From positions 2,604,001-2,668,000 of the forward strand of contig JAJUBI010000003.1 in the NCBI GenBank assembly GCA_022419385.1: a stretch of DNA of 64,000 nucleotides, in the 5' to 3' direction. Positions 1-10,593 of the stretch are shown here, in pieces. Every line of letters starts with the position of its first letter. Within the stretch, counting starts at the first letter, position 1. The notes beneath the pieces were generated by a model. The model saw only the letters and a list, made by a program, of their open reading frames with translations. It had not been told where the DNA came from and did not search any database. The DNA is from Paraconiothyrium sp. Pb-2020 (taxonomy: Eukaryota; Ascomycota; Dothideomycetes; Pleosporales; Didymosphaeriaceae). A program made the position numbers and the translations under genes.

Positions 1-414
1 TTGCTGTGACCAACTCTGGTGTTTCGTAGAACATATCGTACAATAGATGATGCTAGTGCAAGAGATGCAGTGATGAGACGCAACGAGACGAGACGGCCGT
101 GACAACTCAAAGCAAAGACACGACTCCTCGTTCCGGTCCTTCAAGTCCCAGAAGCTTCCGTGCCGCACCCATTCATCCAGACCTGGATGGTAAATTCGAA
201 ACTCCCCTCCAGCGCCGCGCTTTCGTTCCGTACCTTTTCCTTTTTAAATATATATGTTCGCAATTAAATATGCATAGAGAAGAGAAGCTGATTGTGATGA
301 CCTTGATCCGAATATGGGAGTGCGTGACATGCACGCGACGTTACGCAAATAGGCCAGGGCGTTCCTGAAGCTCTGACCAGGTAAGTGACTGGAGCGACTT
401 TGGCGAACGACATC
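1..414. other. Downstream flank of the Zn2Cys6 gene; no gene seen
   Basis: This is the 3' side of the minus-strand transcription factor that stops at 415, so it probably holds its 3' untranslated region. There is a short AT-rich stretch around 238-275 of the kind that can carry polyadenylation signals. The open frames here have no recognisable protein features and I do not call a gene. Confidence 0.5.
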
Positions 415-3265
415 TTATCCCGTCTGTCCACTCAAGAAGTAGTCCAACTCCGACGGTCCTCCGCGGCTGACTTCATTCTCAGCAAGCTGTTCAAGCAGGC
501 TCAAGAACGGGTCTTTGTCAGGATCCGTATGCACAGATCCACCCGATGTACTCGCAGCTCCAGGTGTAGGCTGCTGATCATATGGTGTCGGCATGCTGAG
601 CATGGGATCAAATGCACTGTGCGACGTATCCTGGGCCTGCTGCGGCGGTGGATGAGCCTGCGTATGACCAGGGGTCGGCGTTGGCGCTAAGCTGGGTATC
701 GGCGGCAACGGTGAGAATGTGAAATTGGGTGAAAACGGAAGGTTGAGACTGTTCATAGAAGCGTTGTTGCCTTGTGTGCCATTGGTGGAATTGTTTGGAG
801 GCGGTGGTGAGAATGACGGCGCTGAAGTGGCGGGTGATGGAGCACGGTTTTCGGCGACGACTTGCTTTGCATCCGATTTCACGGGATGTGTCGCTGACGT
901 CGGTGTGGGAAGTGGAGCTGGAACAGCTTGGGCAGGACCTTTCGAGGAGCTCATTGTATTCGATCGGCGTTTCTTGTTAGGATGTCCATTCGAATATATG
1001 GTGCTAGATGGTACCGTTGGAGACGGGTGGTATATGTTCGGATTCGGATTACCCATTCCAGTGTTCATGTAAACGTTAGTGCGCTGGTCAACATTGTATG
1101 CTGGCAAGCTATCTTGGGTTAGCTATTGTGGTTTTCGGGTATGAGAGGATCACACCTTTCGTGAATGATCTCCACCGGGATGTCTGTGAAAATAACATGC
1201 GAACCATCAAAGACGTGTCCCGGATACCGGTCGAAAAAGTCTTCCAGTTGGAAGACAGACGAGAAGCGCATGGGATTGGTCGCCAGGGACTTGACGAGTT
1301 CGGCGTGGCACCCGTAGATGTTTTGTAGAGTGTCCCGCTGATGCTGCACGCTCGCCCAGATGAATCGAAGCTCGGACAATTGATGCATTTCCCGCGACAG
1401 GAACTCAGGACTGACGGAGAACACTTCACCCTCCTGCCCGCGATAGTGTGCTCCATGAATATGTATCGTACCAGCAGTACAGACACAATAGCCTACAAAC
1501 GCAGGCCAATCGATAATGGAAGAAGCCCTGCCTATTTCGACTAATTCCGCGATGGCGTTTGCGTGGAGAAAGCACAAGTTCGTCGCTTCAATTTGCCATG
1601 ATTGGTGTTGTGAAGATCCAGAGAGCTCGGCAAGGTCCACGGGTAAAAAGGGGCGATAGATCAGGCAATGTATCAGGTGATAAACCAGTTTGCTAAGAAC
1701 CAGGATCGTGCTGTCAGGTTGGCCAAAAAGGGCGTCAATTGAAGTGAACGTGTCCTGTGTTTCCGAGGCCCAAATGTCGAGTTCTTGTCGGATCTTGGAG
1801 AGGTTCGAGAGGGAATGCCAAGGGAAATGAGAGTCGCCTCGTACTCCGCCAGCTGCGAGGTACCGGTTCGTAATGCCAAGGATTTTTGCTATGCCGATCA
1901 GCATACCCATGCTACCCTGCCCGGCGCGTCCACCAGCCATGTATTGTAAATTTGAACCGTTAGGAAAATAGTCGCCCTCGAGTAGCATACCGCCCGGATG
2001 CAGCTGCCATGATGGCAAGCGAAGAACGATGGCTTCATCCGCGATCAACGATGGCCGCTTTGAACCTGCGGCTGCGAAGCGATCCATGAGATAACAGGAC
2101 CAAAACAATCGTCGTCGACCTTCGCGTTCGCCTTGCGAGACTTTGAGCGCAAGTGGCAATTCGCGATGGAGGTCTAGCGCAAAGGCCATGCTGATTGCAG
2201 AGGCTGCGACATAAGATTAGCTATAGGCAATCCTCCGACGTCCGATGCGTATCACGTACTCAGCAACATATAGGTTTTCTTGCCCTTGCCCAATTGGAAA
2301 TTCGCTTGAGCGAGGATCATCAGGGCTTGTAGGGCTTCGATAGATGGCTCGTCAATATCGAGCTCCATGCGCGCTCGGCGTGCATATTCGTCGCTGAGCC
2401 TGACTGCAGTATTGTACCCGCCGAAATGGGGTGTGAATCTACGGAAGGAGAATTAATTGGCGATACGAGAATCATGTGACGTCAAACATACCGTGCACTG
2501 ACTGCGTAGATGGCATAGGCTAAGTAGGAGGGTAGCTGATTGGCTTGCAGTCGCTGCCTGGTAGTTGTCTCGTCGAGAATATGGTATGGCTTCCCGTGGA
2601 GCCTGGCAAAATAGGTGTCGAGTAGTTGATCCGGGGCCAAGCTGGGAGTTTGCAGACTGGGACGCAGTTAGCTAGTAATCCGGGTGCTTGAACAGGCATT
2701 GTCTATAGGCACCTTGGCTCAATTGGCGACATCAACTGCTTTGCAGCATTGGCGGTATTCGGAGTAATCTCGAGGATGGGGCGGGATTGCGAGGACGCTG
2801 CTGAATTTTTACGCTCGAGTCCACCCTCCTGGCCGAGGGGTTCGTCTTCAATGGCGCTTTCGCTCTTGCCTTCTGAATGCAGACGCTTCTCCAGCCCATC
2901 TACGCGCTTGAGGAGAGCCTCGAGCACGTCGGTTTTGGGCCCTCTCTTTTTGGGAACAGCATCTGATGGGGCGGGTCAGAGCATCACTCAAGCTGGACCA
3001 CAGGCGAATGCATACCGTAGACACAAGGGCAGTTGAAGACTTGACAGGCCTCGCAGGTTGGGCGTGTCCTGTTGCACTTGATCTGGTAGAGTCAGACGAG
3101 GGCTGCACGGGCAACGCGGTCGGGTGGTACCTTTCGCTTGCGGCAGCTCTTGCAGTTCATGGCCTCGCGCGGCTCGTTGGAGACACGGCGGGTCGGCAGG
3201 CGGTCGATGCCGATCTGTGGTCTCGACATGGCAGAGACCGGAGAGTGTAGGACTTGGGTGGACAT
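415..3265 (-). CDS. Zn(II)2Cys6 transcription factor with fungal-specific TF domain, 7 exons, 845 aa
   Basis: I infer a nuclear DNA-binding regulator; its target genes are unknown. My exons, in coding order, are 3265-3131, 3082-3016, 2962-2713, 2656-2492, 2438-2260, 2203-1156 and 1108-415. All six introns are GT-AG, 47-56 nt, and every junction keeps phase. The binuclear zinc cluster spans the first intron: CKSC at residues 38-41, then C48, C55, C58 and C65, i.e. CX2CX6CX6CX2CX6C. A basic linker (PKKRGPK) and a leucine-rich coiled coil (about residues 79-97) follow. The middle region (about 170-450) is the fungal-specific transcription factor domain (PF04082 type), with the typical ALDLHREL and RRRLFWSCYLMDR stretches. 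The C-terminus is rich in Pro, Ser and Thr. The start is the first ATG upstream of the zinc cluster; a downstream ATG at residue 13 is possible. Intron 6 (1155-1109) avoids a stop just after residue 613 and carries a good GCTAAC branch site. Confidence 0.88.
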
Positions 3266-3970
3266 GAAGTGTGCTGGTGCAGGCACAGAGGGACAAGGCA
3301 CATGTCTGGCGGTTGGTGACGCGGGCAGCAGGGCAAACCGTCTAGAAAAGAGCGGGAAATGCAGAGCGTCAGATGGAGGTCCAAATTAAGGCCTCTGGCG
3401 TCCGCACAGGCAGTGGGGAACGGCCAGGGTGCTGCTCACGAGCGACCAGGGCTCTCGAGCTGCGGGAGTGCGGGCGCCGATACGAATCAGTAGTGTGTCC
3501 GTGACCAGGTTCTGTGAGGACGCAGCGGCGGAAAAGCTGGGACGGGCACATGACGATCTCGGTCTATCTTGATGCGGCAGTTGGGGAGCAGCGCTGGGCC
3601 GGCGACGCTGGCGTCCTAGGGTGCGGAGGGCGCGTTGGCGACGCTCAACGGTGTGTGGAGGAGACGGCCACGAGGGCAAGGGTGGCGGCTAGCGCTTCAT
3701 GGGCGCGAGATGGCGCTGGACGGGACCATCGCCGCAGGCCTCGGCTAGAGAGCCCTGGCGCCGCACACCTGGCAGACGACGGCAGCCGCTGGCAATTTGC
3801 ACGTCGGGGCCTTTTAGATTGCCCGTCGAACCACTCGCGACATGGCGCTCGGAGCGTGCCTTCTAGACGCCTTCGAATCTGGGGTAACGGCGAAGCGGGC
3901 GAATGCGGCGCCTGCGGTGCGCGCGCTGTACCGGGTTCGCTGCGCCCGCACCACGCGGGCGCTGTGGCCG

Positions 3971-4006
<36 letters not shown>

Positions 4007-4392
4007 CCGACCGTTGCCAGCTGGCCGACTGCGCGCTGTTGTGCGTGTGGTGCTGCCCTTGACGCGTGCCTCGGGGCGTTTGGGGCAGGCCGGCGCAGCT
4101 CGCTCCCCGCCTCGCCGCGCCCGTCATGTGCCCTCGCGCCCGCGGGCGGCAGACGGCCTCGACGAGACGAGCTGGCATCAGCATCGATCGCCAGGGCTGA
4201 GGAAATGCATCGGAGGGCGGCGGTCAATGCCGCCGCTGACTTAAGCCCGCGCGGTTCCCAGCAGCAGGTGCAGCCGTGGCGCATCCGCCTCATTTCGGCA
4301 GGGGCGCCCGCTATGCTGTGCACGGCGGCTCCACGTTAGAGACGTCTACCAAGAAGATGAAGGGTGTGCGGACGACAAGTAGTTTGCAGATG
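3266..4392. other. GC-rich spacer between the TF and the QutR-like gene
   Basis: This is the upstream region of the minus-strand transcription factor and the downstream region of the QutR-like gene. It is clearly more GC-rich than either gene. Open frames of 90-180 codons therefore exist in several frames on both strands, but their translations are Arg/Ala/Pro-rich without domains and change arbitrarily. I read it as promoter and 5' leader sequence, without a supported gene. Confidence 0.5.
3972..4004. repeat. (CTG)11 / (CAG)11 trinucleotide microsatellite
   Basis: Eleven uninterrupted CTG units on the plus strand, flanked by CCGT on the left and CCCCGACC on the right. On the minus strand, the direction of the neighbouring genes, the run would read as CAG (polyglutamine in one frame, polyalanine in another). 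It lies about 700 bases upstream of the transcription factor start, so it is more likely in promoter or leader sequence than in a protein. Confidence 0.9.
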
Positions 4393-6435
4393 TTAAAACA
4401 AGCCCCTGCCCACGCCCGACGCTAGCTGAACGAAGTCGTAGGGTGTATTCTGTCCCACCAGCAGCCGTATCATTTCCACCGTGGTCCATGCCGACACGTC
4501 CGCGCTACCGTACGCTGTCCAGCCCGCTGACGTCGCTATATCCAGTGGGTCGACCTTGCGAGGTCCACTGGCTAGGTCCACAAACACCTTGCCCGACAGC
4601 TTCATGCCGTGCCCGCCCATGCCGCTGCCCGTCTTACCGTTCACCCGGTAGTGCTTCAGCAACGGCACCACCACCAGCGACTTCTCCGCCGGCAGCGCCG
4701 AGATGATCACAAACGGCTGCTCCAGTCGCTTCATGTCCTCGACAGACCGCACCGGCTCCACCTCTGTGGAGAGAGAACCCTTCGCCTTGAACCCAATCGT
4801 ATACACAGGCCCAATCCCCAGGCTCTTCAATGCGAAGATCGAAGCCGACGCGTCTGCCTCCGAGTTTGCCAACAACAACGCTGCTCGTCCGCTGTACGCC
4901 GACGGCACAAAGTCACGGCTTAGTGTCGCTCGGATTCCCTTCCACGTCGCGTTGTCGCCAATGAACACTTGCTGCCCGCTCTCTTGCCGCACCAAGACGG
5001 TATCCACCTGCCCGATTGCCCGCGCAGCATTCGACAAGGCCGGAAGGTATGGTGCAGATGCTGCTACCAACGGAGGGCTGATGTACGCTCCTCCAAACTT
5101 CGGTCGCCGCAGGATGTATTCGATCGAGGCTTTGGGCGCACGCTCCGCGAACATGAATTGGTGTGGCAAGCTCAATTCGTTGAAGCACTTCTCGAAGAAC
5201 ATGGCCTGCGACGTCGACCTGAAGCTACCGATACCATAAATGTCTAGCTTTGGCATCTGACCCATGCTGTGAAGCGCCGAGTTGATCTGGGCAGCACTTA
5301 ATTGACCAGGAGCCGCTATCATGGGTAAAAGTGGGTGCGTTATCGGCGTGAAAATCTTATTCATGGTCCTGGTAAGTTGTCCTGTGGGTCCCATGTTCAG
5401 ACCTGAGAATGGTGGGTGCGGATACTTCGTCTGGATCGTTGTCCGGAAGTACTCAAGCTCCATGTTTTCTTGCATCGAATTTACCAGCACGTACATCTTG
5501 ACAATGTCTCCGTACACCGCTCCCCGTTCGAAGAGGGTCTGTGTCTCTGGAGCGAGCCACTTGAAATTGCCCGAGAAGTCATGGAAAGCGGAGATTATTT
5601 TGCTGCATCCTTTCCTCTCGGCCAATTTCCTTCGGATGTCTTCGGGGAGCCAGAGCTCGACGTCAATATATTCGCAGCCCCACTGGATAGCACGGGTGAG
5701 ATATTTGAAGAAGAGATTAGGGTCGTCCATGGGAAAGCGGCCGTTTTCCTTGGTGCATCTTGTTGTATAGATGATCGGTAGCTCTGTCCGCTGGCGCAGG
5801 AGCATTAGCTGTTCCCCTACGTACTTGAGGCTGGGTACTTTGCTAACGCTGCCATCTTTCAGAGGTTCCTCCAGAAGGTCCACTCTTATCTCTATCGCAT
5901 CCGCGCCCACTGACAGTATATCAAGGTTGGGAAGGGCTGCGTGGACATCTGGAAAGGTGGTGGATATCAGCGTGGTGCGCGCTTTCTTGGTCAAGTCTCT
6001 GTGAGGACTGATTTGACCCAAGATGAGTGACAGGAAGCGCGCAACGTCCCTTCGGAAGAACGTCGACACAGTGTACAGGTACTCAAAATCGCAGCTCTCG
6101 GTGATGCTGTCGTCGCGGGGGTGCGGTCCGTCCACGCAATGGGTGTTTATGAGGATGCGCGATTGGTCCCAGCTGCCGGCCTGCGACACAGCCAGACTGC
6201 TGCGCATGCCATAAATGGTCCCTTGAGGCCCCGCCTTTACTTGTTCAAGCGATGTCGTTGTCTCCCATGGCTGTCCCAGCACGTCTGCAAAGATACCGAC
6301 GATGTCGTCCTCCCCTTCCCCGTGCAGCAGCAACAAGGCCGGCTTGTCGCCGCTCGGTATCTCCTGTACCTGTACAGTGCCGACCTCTTTGAGCTGCGTT
6401 GTGGATACGCTCTCTGCCTGTATCATGGTCGCCAT
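4393..6435 (-). CDS. qutR: Quinate-repressor-like protein: type I dehydroquinase domain plus inactive shikimate-dehydrogenase-like domain
   Basis: A single 680-aa exon starting at ATG 6435 (a second ATG is three codons in). Residues about 117-141 resemble the end of a shikimate-kinase domain, with no P-loop. Residues about 153-385 form a type I 3-dehydroquinate dehydratase domain. EIRVD (182-186), TTR (224-226), the general-base His285 in FHDF, the Schiff-base Lys313 in GDIVKMYV, Arg356 and the APGQ motif (375-378) are all present. Residues about 395-680 align by pattern with shikimate dehydrogenase but are degraded: SPPLVAA replaces the motif with the catalytic lysine, DNAT replaces NTD, and LANSEADAS replaces the glycine-rich NADP loop. 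That pattern (AROM-derived domains with a dead dehydrogenase) is known for the fungal quinate repressors QutR and QA-1S, which are about 900 aa. This copy is shorter at the N-terminus. A repressor role is inferred; dehydroquinase activity is not excluded. Upstream DNA shows no kinase-like exon. Confidence 0.82.
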   Translation of the reverse strand: MATMIQAESVSTTQLKEVGTVQVQEIPSGDKPALLLLHGEGEDDIVGIFADVLGQPWETTTSLEQVKAGPQGTIYGMRSSLAVSQAGSWDQSRILINTHCVDGPHPRDDSITESCDFEYLYTVSTFFRRDVARFLSLILGQISPHRDLTKKARTTLISTTFPDVHAALPNLDILSVGADAIEIRVDLLEEPLKDGSVSKVPSLKYVGEQLMLLRQRTELPIIYTTRCTKENGRFPMDDPNLFFKYLTRAIQWGCEYIDVELWLPEDIRRKLAERKGCSKIISAFHDFSGNFKWLAPETQTLFERGAVYGDIVKMYVLVNSMQENMELEYFRTTIQTKYPHPPFSGLNMGPTGQLTRTMNKIFTPITHPLLPMIAAPGQLSAAQINSALHSMGQMPKLDIYGIGSFRSTSQAMFFEKCFNELSLPHQFMFAERAPKASIEYILRRPKFGGAYISPPLVAASAPYLPALSNAARAIGQVDTVLVRQESGQQVFIGDNATWKGIRATLSRDFVPSAYSGRAALLLANSEADASASIFALKSLGIGPVYTIGFKAKGSLSTEVEPVRSVEDMKRLEQPFVIISALPAEKSLVVVPLLKHYRVNGKTGSGMGGHGMKLSGKVFVDLASGPRKVDPLDIATSAGWTAYGSADVSAWTTVEMIRLLVGQNTPYDFVQLASGVGRGLF

Positions 6436-8525
6436 ATAAGGCGGTAAAACGGTGTCGAGGCGGTTTGCGCGCAGGGGTCCTAGCCGTACACGTTGAAGCC
6501 GTTGATGCGGAGCTGTACCTCAGCGAGGATGCGACGGGAGGTGTTCAGAGTGCAGCAGTCGTGGAGAGCTTCTACCATCTCCGAGTTTGCGTGTGAGCCG
6601 GGGGAGATGTGGGTATCCAGTGTCAACTGGGTTGTCTTGCGCGTCGTCAGACGTGTGGTAGGGGTCGGGTGGTCCAGTGACAACGAGCAGGATATAAAAC
6701 AAAACGCGACTCTGATCGACGTATAGAAGATGGTTGCGATAGCGAGGACGCACCGGGTTCTGCCATACGGAAAGATGGTAAAGTGCCGCACGATCCCGCG
6801 CGGTTCTTGCGTTCAGAGCCGTCGTATGGCTGGACTCTCAAATGCCGTCCGAGGCTCCGCCAAGGCACGCACGTCGGGCAGCTCGTGCAATGCGGAGCGG
6901 CACCAAGCTTCCCCCATAAAACACTGGGGTACGAGATTATCCGACGCGACGCAATATATTCGCACCAATGGGGATGCCCTGAGCAGCGGCTGTCGCTCAC
7001 CCGCAATCGACCTCTCTCCATGGCCGGCGCCGACGGTGCGCTGGACGCGGGCAGTGAGCAGGCGGGGTCTTTGGATTGGTGGAGATATGTGTCGCGCTGT
7101 CGTTTCTGTTACTTGAGCCACGAGCTGAGGCATCCAGACAGGCGTCCTGAGGCACTGCCTGGGGTGCGCGACAAAACTGTGCCGAGCCTTCGCCCACCGC
7201 GTCCTCCAGGCTTCGGAATGGTAGAAGATCGCAATACATAGTCGCCGGGGATGAGCCCAGGGATAATGTCGATGTCGGGTTCGACTGGGCCTGCTCACAG
7301 CCGAGCATTGCTGAAAAGGCAGCCAGAGTCCCCGTGGGCAGTGCTCGATAGGGCAGGTCAGCCCTATCCGGCTCTCTTGGCTGCCACGTTCGGGAAAGAA
7401 CCGTAGATGTGAACCATGCAGTGGGGCCTCCTTTGCTCCTCAGTCCACTTTTCTGTGCTCTCTGTAGCCGTCACGTCCATCGCTACAGCGCAGTGGACCT
7501 CGCTGCGCTGTTTCCGAATCGCCTCGTCCGCCGTGATGCATTGCCTGATCGCGATTTAACCGGCTGCAACTACCACGAGGCTGTTCGTAGATGAAGTTCA
7601 CATTTCCCAGGAAGAATTCCCCAAGCCGCTCCACCGACTCCCTGTAAAGGGAAGCCGCATCTTGAGATGGGTACCACTTCGATTTTTGCCTTTCATCTCG
7701 GATTTTCTTGTTCTTCTCTCGGCGGGAAGGAATCCACAAGGCGACATCGCTAAGCTTACGCGAGCATCAGTGCATTGGGAGACTGTTCTGGAGTCTGTCG
7801 TCTCCACGAGTAGCTTACCTGATCCTTATCGCTACTCCGCCTCGCACATTGTCTTGAAGGATGAAGTGGCTTTGCGAGATTCTCCGTCTACTCTGTCTGA
7901 CACCAGCTGCGCGGTAGGCGTTTCACGACTCCATGGTCACGTCATCCCAGCAATCTACATTTTCCCGTTGCACCACGCGATACCAGCAGACGAGCAATCA
8001 ATCTAGACATGGATTACGTCTACCAACGGTACGATCGCTCGGCATCGCCCGCCCGCTGACTGTACACTCCCGTCACTGGCGGCAACGTATCCTTCATTCT
8101 CTCGCAGTGAGGCCCTTCCGGGACAACCGTGAAAAGGTTCATTGGCGGCGAAGTAGCTCAACACCGGCTGGCTTTTTACATACGAAGCCTTCCTAGGCAG
8201 TGAGGCTCGTGCGTGGTGACGCCTCTGGTTGAAGGACACAGCAACACCTCAGACGTACCTCGAATGGATGTCTACGTCGATGCGCAAGCAAGGCCGTTGA
8301 GAAAACTTCACATAATGTAGACTAAGTAGGCGCGACGCACGGTATAATGATAAGTCTTCAGATCGACCGTCGAGTGTACAATAACCTGGGCGCATTGTGT
8401 TCGTCGACAATCAGCTCTATACCGACGAAGCACACCAAGGCTAGCACCTTGACGAATCCGAGTTGTGTAAGATCGCAATCATGTCCACTAGAAACCCACA
8501 CGACTATGACAGATGTGTGGCAGAA
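6436..8525. other. Intergenic region, no supported gene
   Basis: A 2.1-kb spacer between the QutR-like start and the end of the dehydrogenase gene, with balanced base composition like the genes around it. The open frames (up to about 160 codons, both strands) show no domains, no repeated motif and no convincing spliced extension. It contains the QutR-like promoter and a nested hairpin at 7318-7385. Confidence 0.5.
7318..7385. repeat. Nested inverted repeat (two stems)
   Basis: The inner stem GATAGGGC (7347-7354) and GCCCTATC (7361-7368) is a perfect 8-bp pair with a 6-base loop. The outer stem GGCAGCCA (7318-7325) pairs perfectly with TGGCTGCC (7378-7385), with GAG/CTC adding to it. The unpaired side between the stems is asymmetric. 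Function unknown; it lies about 880 bases upstream of the QutR-like start. Confidence 0.6.
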
Positions 8526-9726
8526 CTACAAGATCTTCGCCTTGCCACCAGAAGCATCGACGACACTTCCGCTAATCCACTGCAAACCATTAGCACTGCG
8601 AAAGACTAACATTTCACATTTGACGCACCTTGGCTTTACCACTGACAAGCAGACCGACCACTCCCGCGACGTCGTCGACTTCACCGATACGGTTCGCAAC
8701 TGCCACTTCAGCCGCATCAGATGCTTCAAGCTTATCTCGAAGGTCAGGAGAAATTCTTTTGTAAGCTTCAGTCTTGGTGAAGCCGACGCTGACCGAGTTG
8801 AAAGTCGTGCCTTCCATCCCAGGTCGATTACCAAGTTCGTCCGCCCACTTCCTGTATGCATGTCAGACTGCAAGGCAAAAGCAAAGCTCTCGTTGGACAT
8901 TTACATGAAGCAGTAAAAAGAAAGCGTCCCAAATTAGGATGAAATAACGCAAGCTTCACGATAGGAGACACGCACAAGAGCAAGCATACGAAACTCTTGA
9001 CTTACCTCATCAGACACTCAAGCGCAGCCTTAGTAGCCGCATAGATTGCACTGCACATGGATCAGGACTGTTCCCTACTCTCCTTTCCGACCGACAACTC
9101 ACCCGCCATCGGGTCTCCTCGCCCTAACCCCCTCACTGCTAATAGCAACTACCCTCCCTTGCTTCCTGAATGCATCCTCCCTGAGGAGATGCTCCATCAA
9201 CATTACCGGGAATCGTACATTGCCTGCCAGAGCCAAGTCCACGACATCCTCTCGTACGCTGCCCTCGCCCATCTTTGCAAGCGTCATCACCGCGGCATTG
9301 AAGATGACTATGTCAATCTTGCTGGAGAAATGTGTGGTAAGAGCTTCAAGGATCTTAGCAACCGCGCCGGAGGAGTCCGAAAGAGCGATGTGGAATTGCA
9401 CGCCTATGAACTTGGGTGCTGGTGTGGTAACAGAGCTAGAAGAGTAGAGGCTGGTAATTTCTTGTGAGAGGGCAGGGAAGAGTTGTGCGGATTCAGGAGA
9501 AGAGTAGGTGCCTATGATGGAGGCGCCGCGGGTTGCGAGCTCGAGGGTGATAGCGCGGCCTATGCCTTTGGTTGCTCCGCTAGGGTAGATGTCAGAGCGG
9601 CTGCGTTACTTTTTGTTATAGGCCTACAAGCAGACGATCTTACGTTATTAGCGCGACTTTGCCCTTGAGATCCTGCTCTTGCAGCCTGAGAGACTCGTTA
9701 GGAGCAGCTTTGTCAGCGGTAGACAT
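8526..9726 (-). CDS. Classical short-chain dehydrogenase/reductase, 5 exons, 293 aa
   Basis: My exons are 9726-9644, 9579-9103, 9050-9006, 8851-8629 and 8579-8526. The introns are GT-AG of 64, 52, 154 and 49 nt and all phases agree. The Rossmann nucleotide-binding motif TGATKGIG starts at residue 28 and is split by intron 1. An FNAAV variant of the NNAG motif lies at 121-125. A catalytic serine is in AISSEG (175-176). YAATK at residues 190-194 gives the catalytic Tyr190 and Lys194, and is created by joining exons 2 and 3. The end, WISGSVVDASGG, is typical of the family. Length matches ordinary cytosolic SDR enzymes (about 250-300 aa). The substrate cannot be read from the sequence; NADP or NAD use is open. 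In the long third intron, the first AG at TTGCAG would lead to a stop, so the later ATACAG (8853-8852) is used. It is the last gene before the AT-rich repeat block. Confidence 0.9.
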
Positions 9727-10560
9727 GGTGCACAGTCTTCTGGTGGTTTCTGGTACATGATAATGAATGTAGCAAGCGAGTGATGGGATAAAGAATATTT
9801 ATGTCTCGGCTTTGCACTCCCGCGTAATTTGTTGCAGTGCCCCTCACCTTCCTGACCCCACACAAGGCACCCCACCAGGATGATGGTAGCCTAGCTGATT
9901 GATTCATCGAAGATACGTCTGCTATCTTCGTCCCATATCGAAGTATCTTCTCTGACTTGCTCCTTGAAAATTGTGATGCCCTGCGGTACTAACGCTCTAG
10001 CAGCACTAGACGTAGGTTCCACGACGGTTAGGTGTCACATTGTTCTGTGAGCATGGAGAATGTCTCGCTTCATCCAGAGTAGTATTTACACTTTCAGTAG
10101 CGTTGCTGCGAGGATCGCCGAAACTAGGAAGTGAGTACTCTGTGGCCTGTTGCTTGACGTTCCCTGTGGAGATTATTCGTCACTAGAAGCGGGTCTTCCG
10201 AGCCCCCACACGTTCATAGAACGGCTAGGCAGATTCTATGACCTGTATCCTTAGTCGTGACGTGTCGTAAATTATACAATATCAAACGTGTTGTTTTGCG
10301 TAGTATTCGTGGGTCGTCGTTTCGGAAATATATTGGAAGAACGCAAGCCGTGCCTCGCTCGTTCCACAGCTTCACATGCTCGATGACGAAACACCAGCGC
10401 TTGCTTATCTACCGCTACTGATTCGCGAACGTTTACTCGCGAGCTTAAGTCTTAGTGATAGTTGAATACAATATTGCATCAAGTTCGAGCTAATAGATTA
10501 GCCCCACTATTGCGTCTCGTTCTAGGGCCACTGGACGGCCAATTCGGTTAACGTCTAGAG
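9727..10560. other. Upstream flank of the dehydrogenase gene; no gene seen
   Basis: Balanced-composition sequence holding the promoter of the minus-strand dehydrogenase. No open frame with protein character, no tRNA and no repeat were found. A small perfect hairpin, CGTTC-ATA-GAACG, lies near 10212-10224. The sequence ends at a sharp change to AT-rich DNA. Confidence 0.5.
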
Positions 10561-10593
10561 ATACTAGGTTTCCTTCCATCCTAAGATTTGTAA

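Noticed and set aside
3266..3301. Earlier start for the zinc-cluster protein
   Set aside because: The frame extends upstream only to a GTG codon; the first ATG in frame is at 3265.
3514..4339. Several overlapping frames of 110-180 codons in the GC-rich spacer, including polyGln, polyAla and polyLeu readings
   Set aside because: GC-rich DNA lacks stops in all frames. None of the frames has domain character, and they contradict each other by strand and frame.
6480..6791. Possible upstream exon of the QutR-like gene
   Set aside because: A GT donor and AG acceptor can be found, but the translation has no shikimate-kinase features and no P-loop, while the ATG at 6435 gives a complete protein.
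6783..7298. Frames of about 150-160 codons on both strands
   Set aside because: They overlap one another, have Arg/Pro/Cys-rich translations without motifs, and no splice extension improves them.
8347..8916. 189-codon plus-strand frame
   Set aside because: It is antisense to exons 4-5 of the dehydrogenase, which has family motifs and consistent splicing on the minus strand.
8852..9005. Shorter third intron in the dehydrogenase, ending at the first TTGCAG
   Set aside because: It leads within a few codons to a stop and loses the conserved KWADELG continuation; the later ATACAG keeps the frame.
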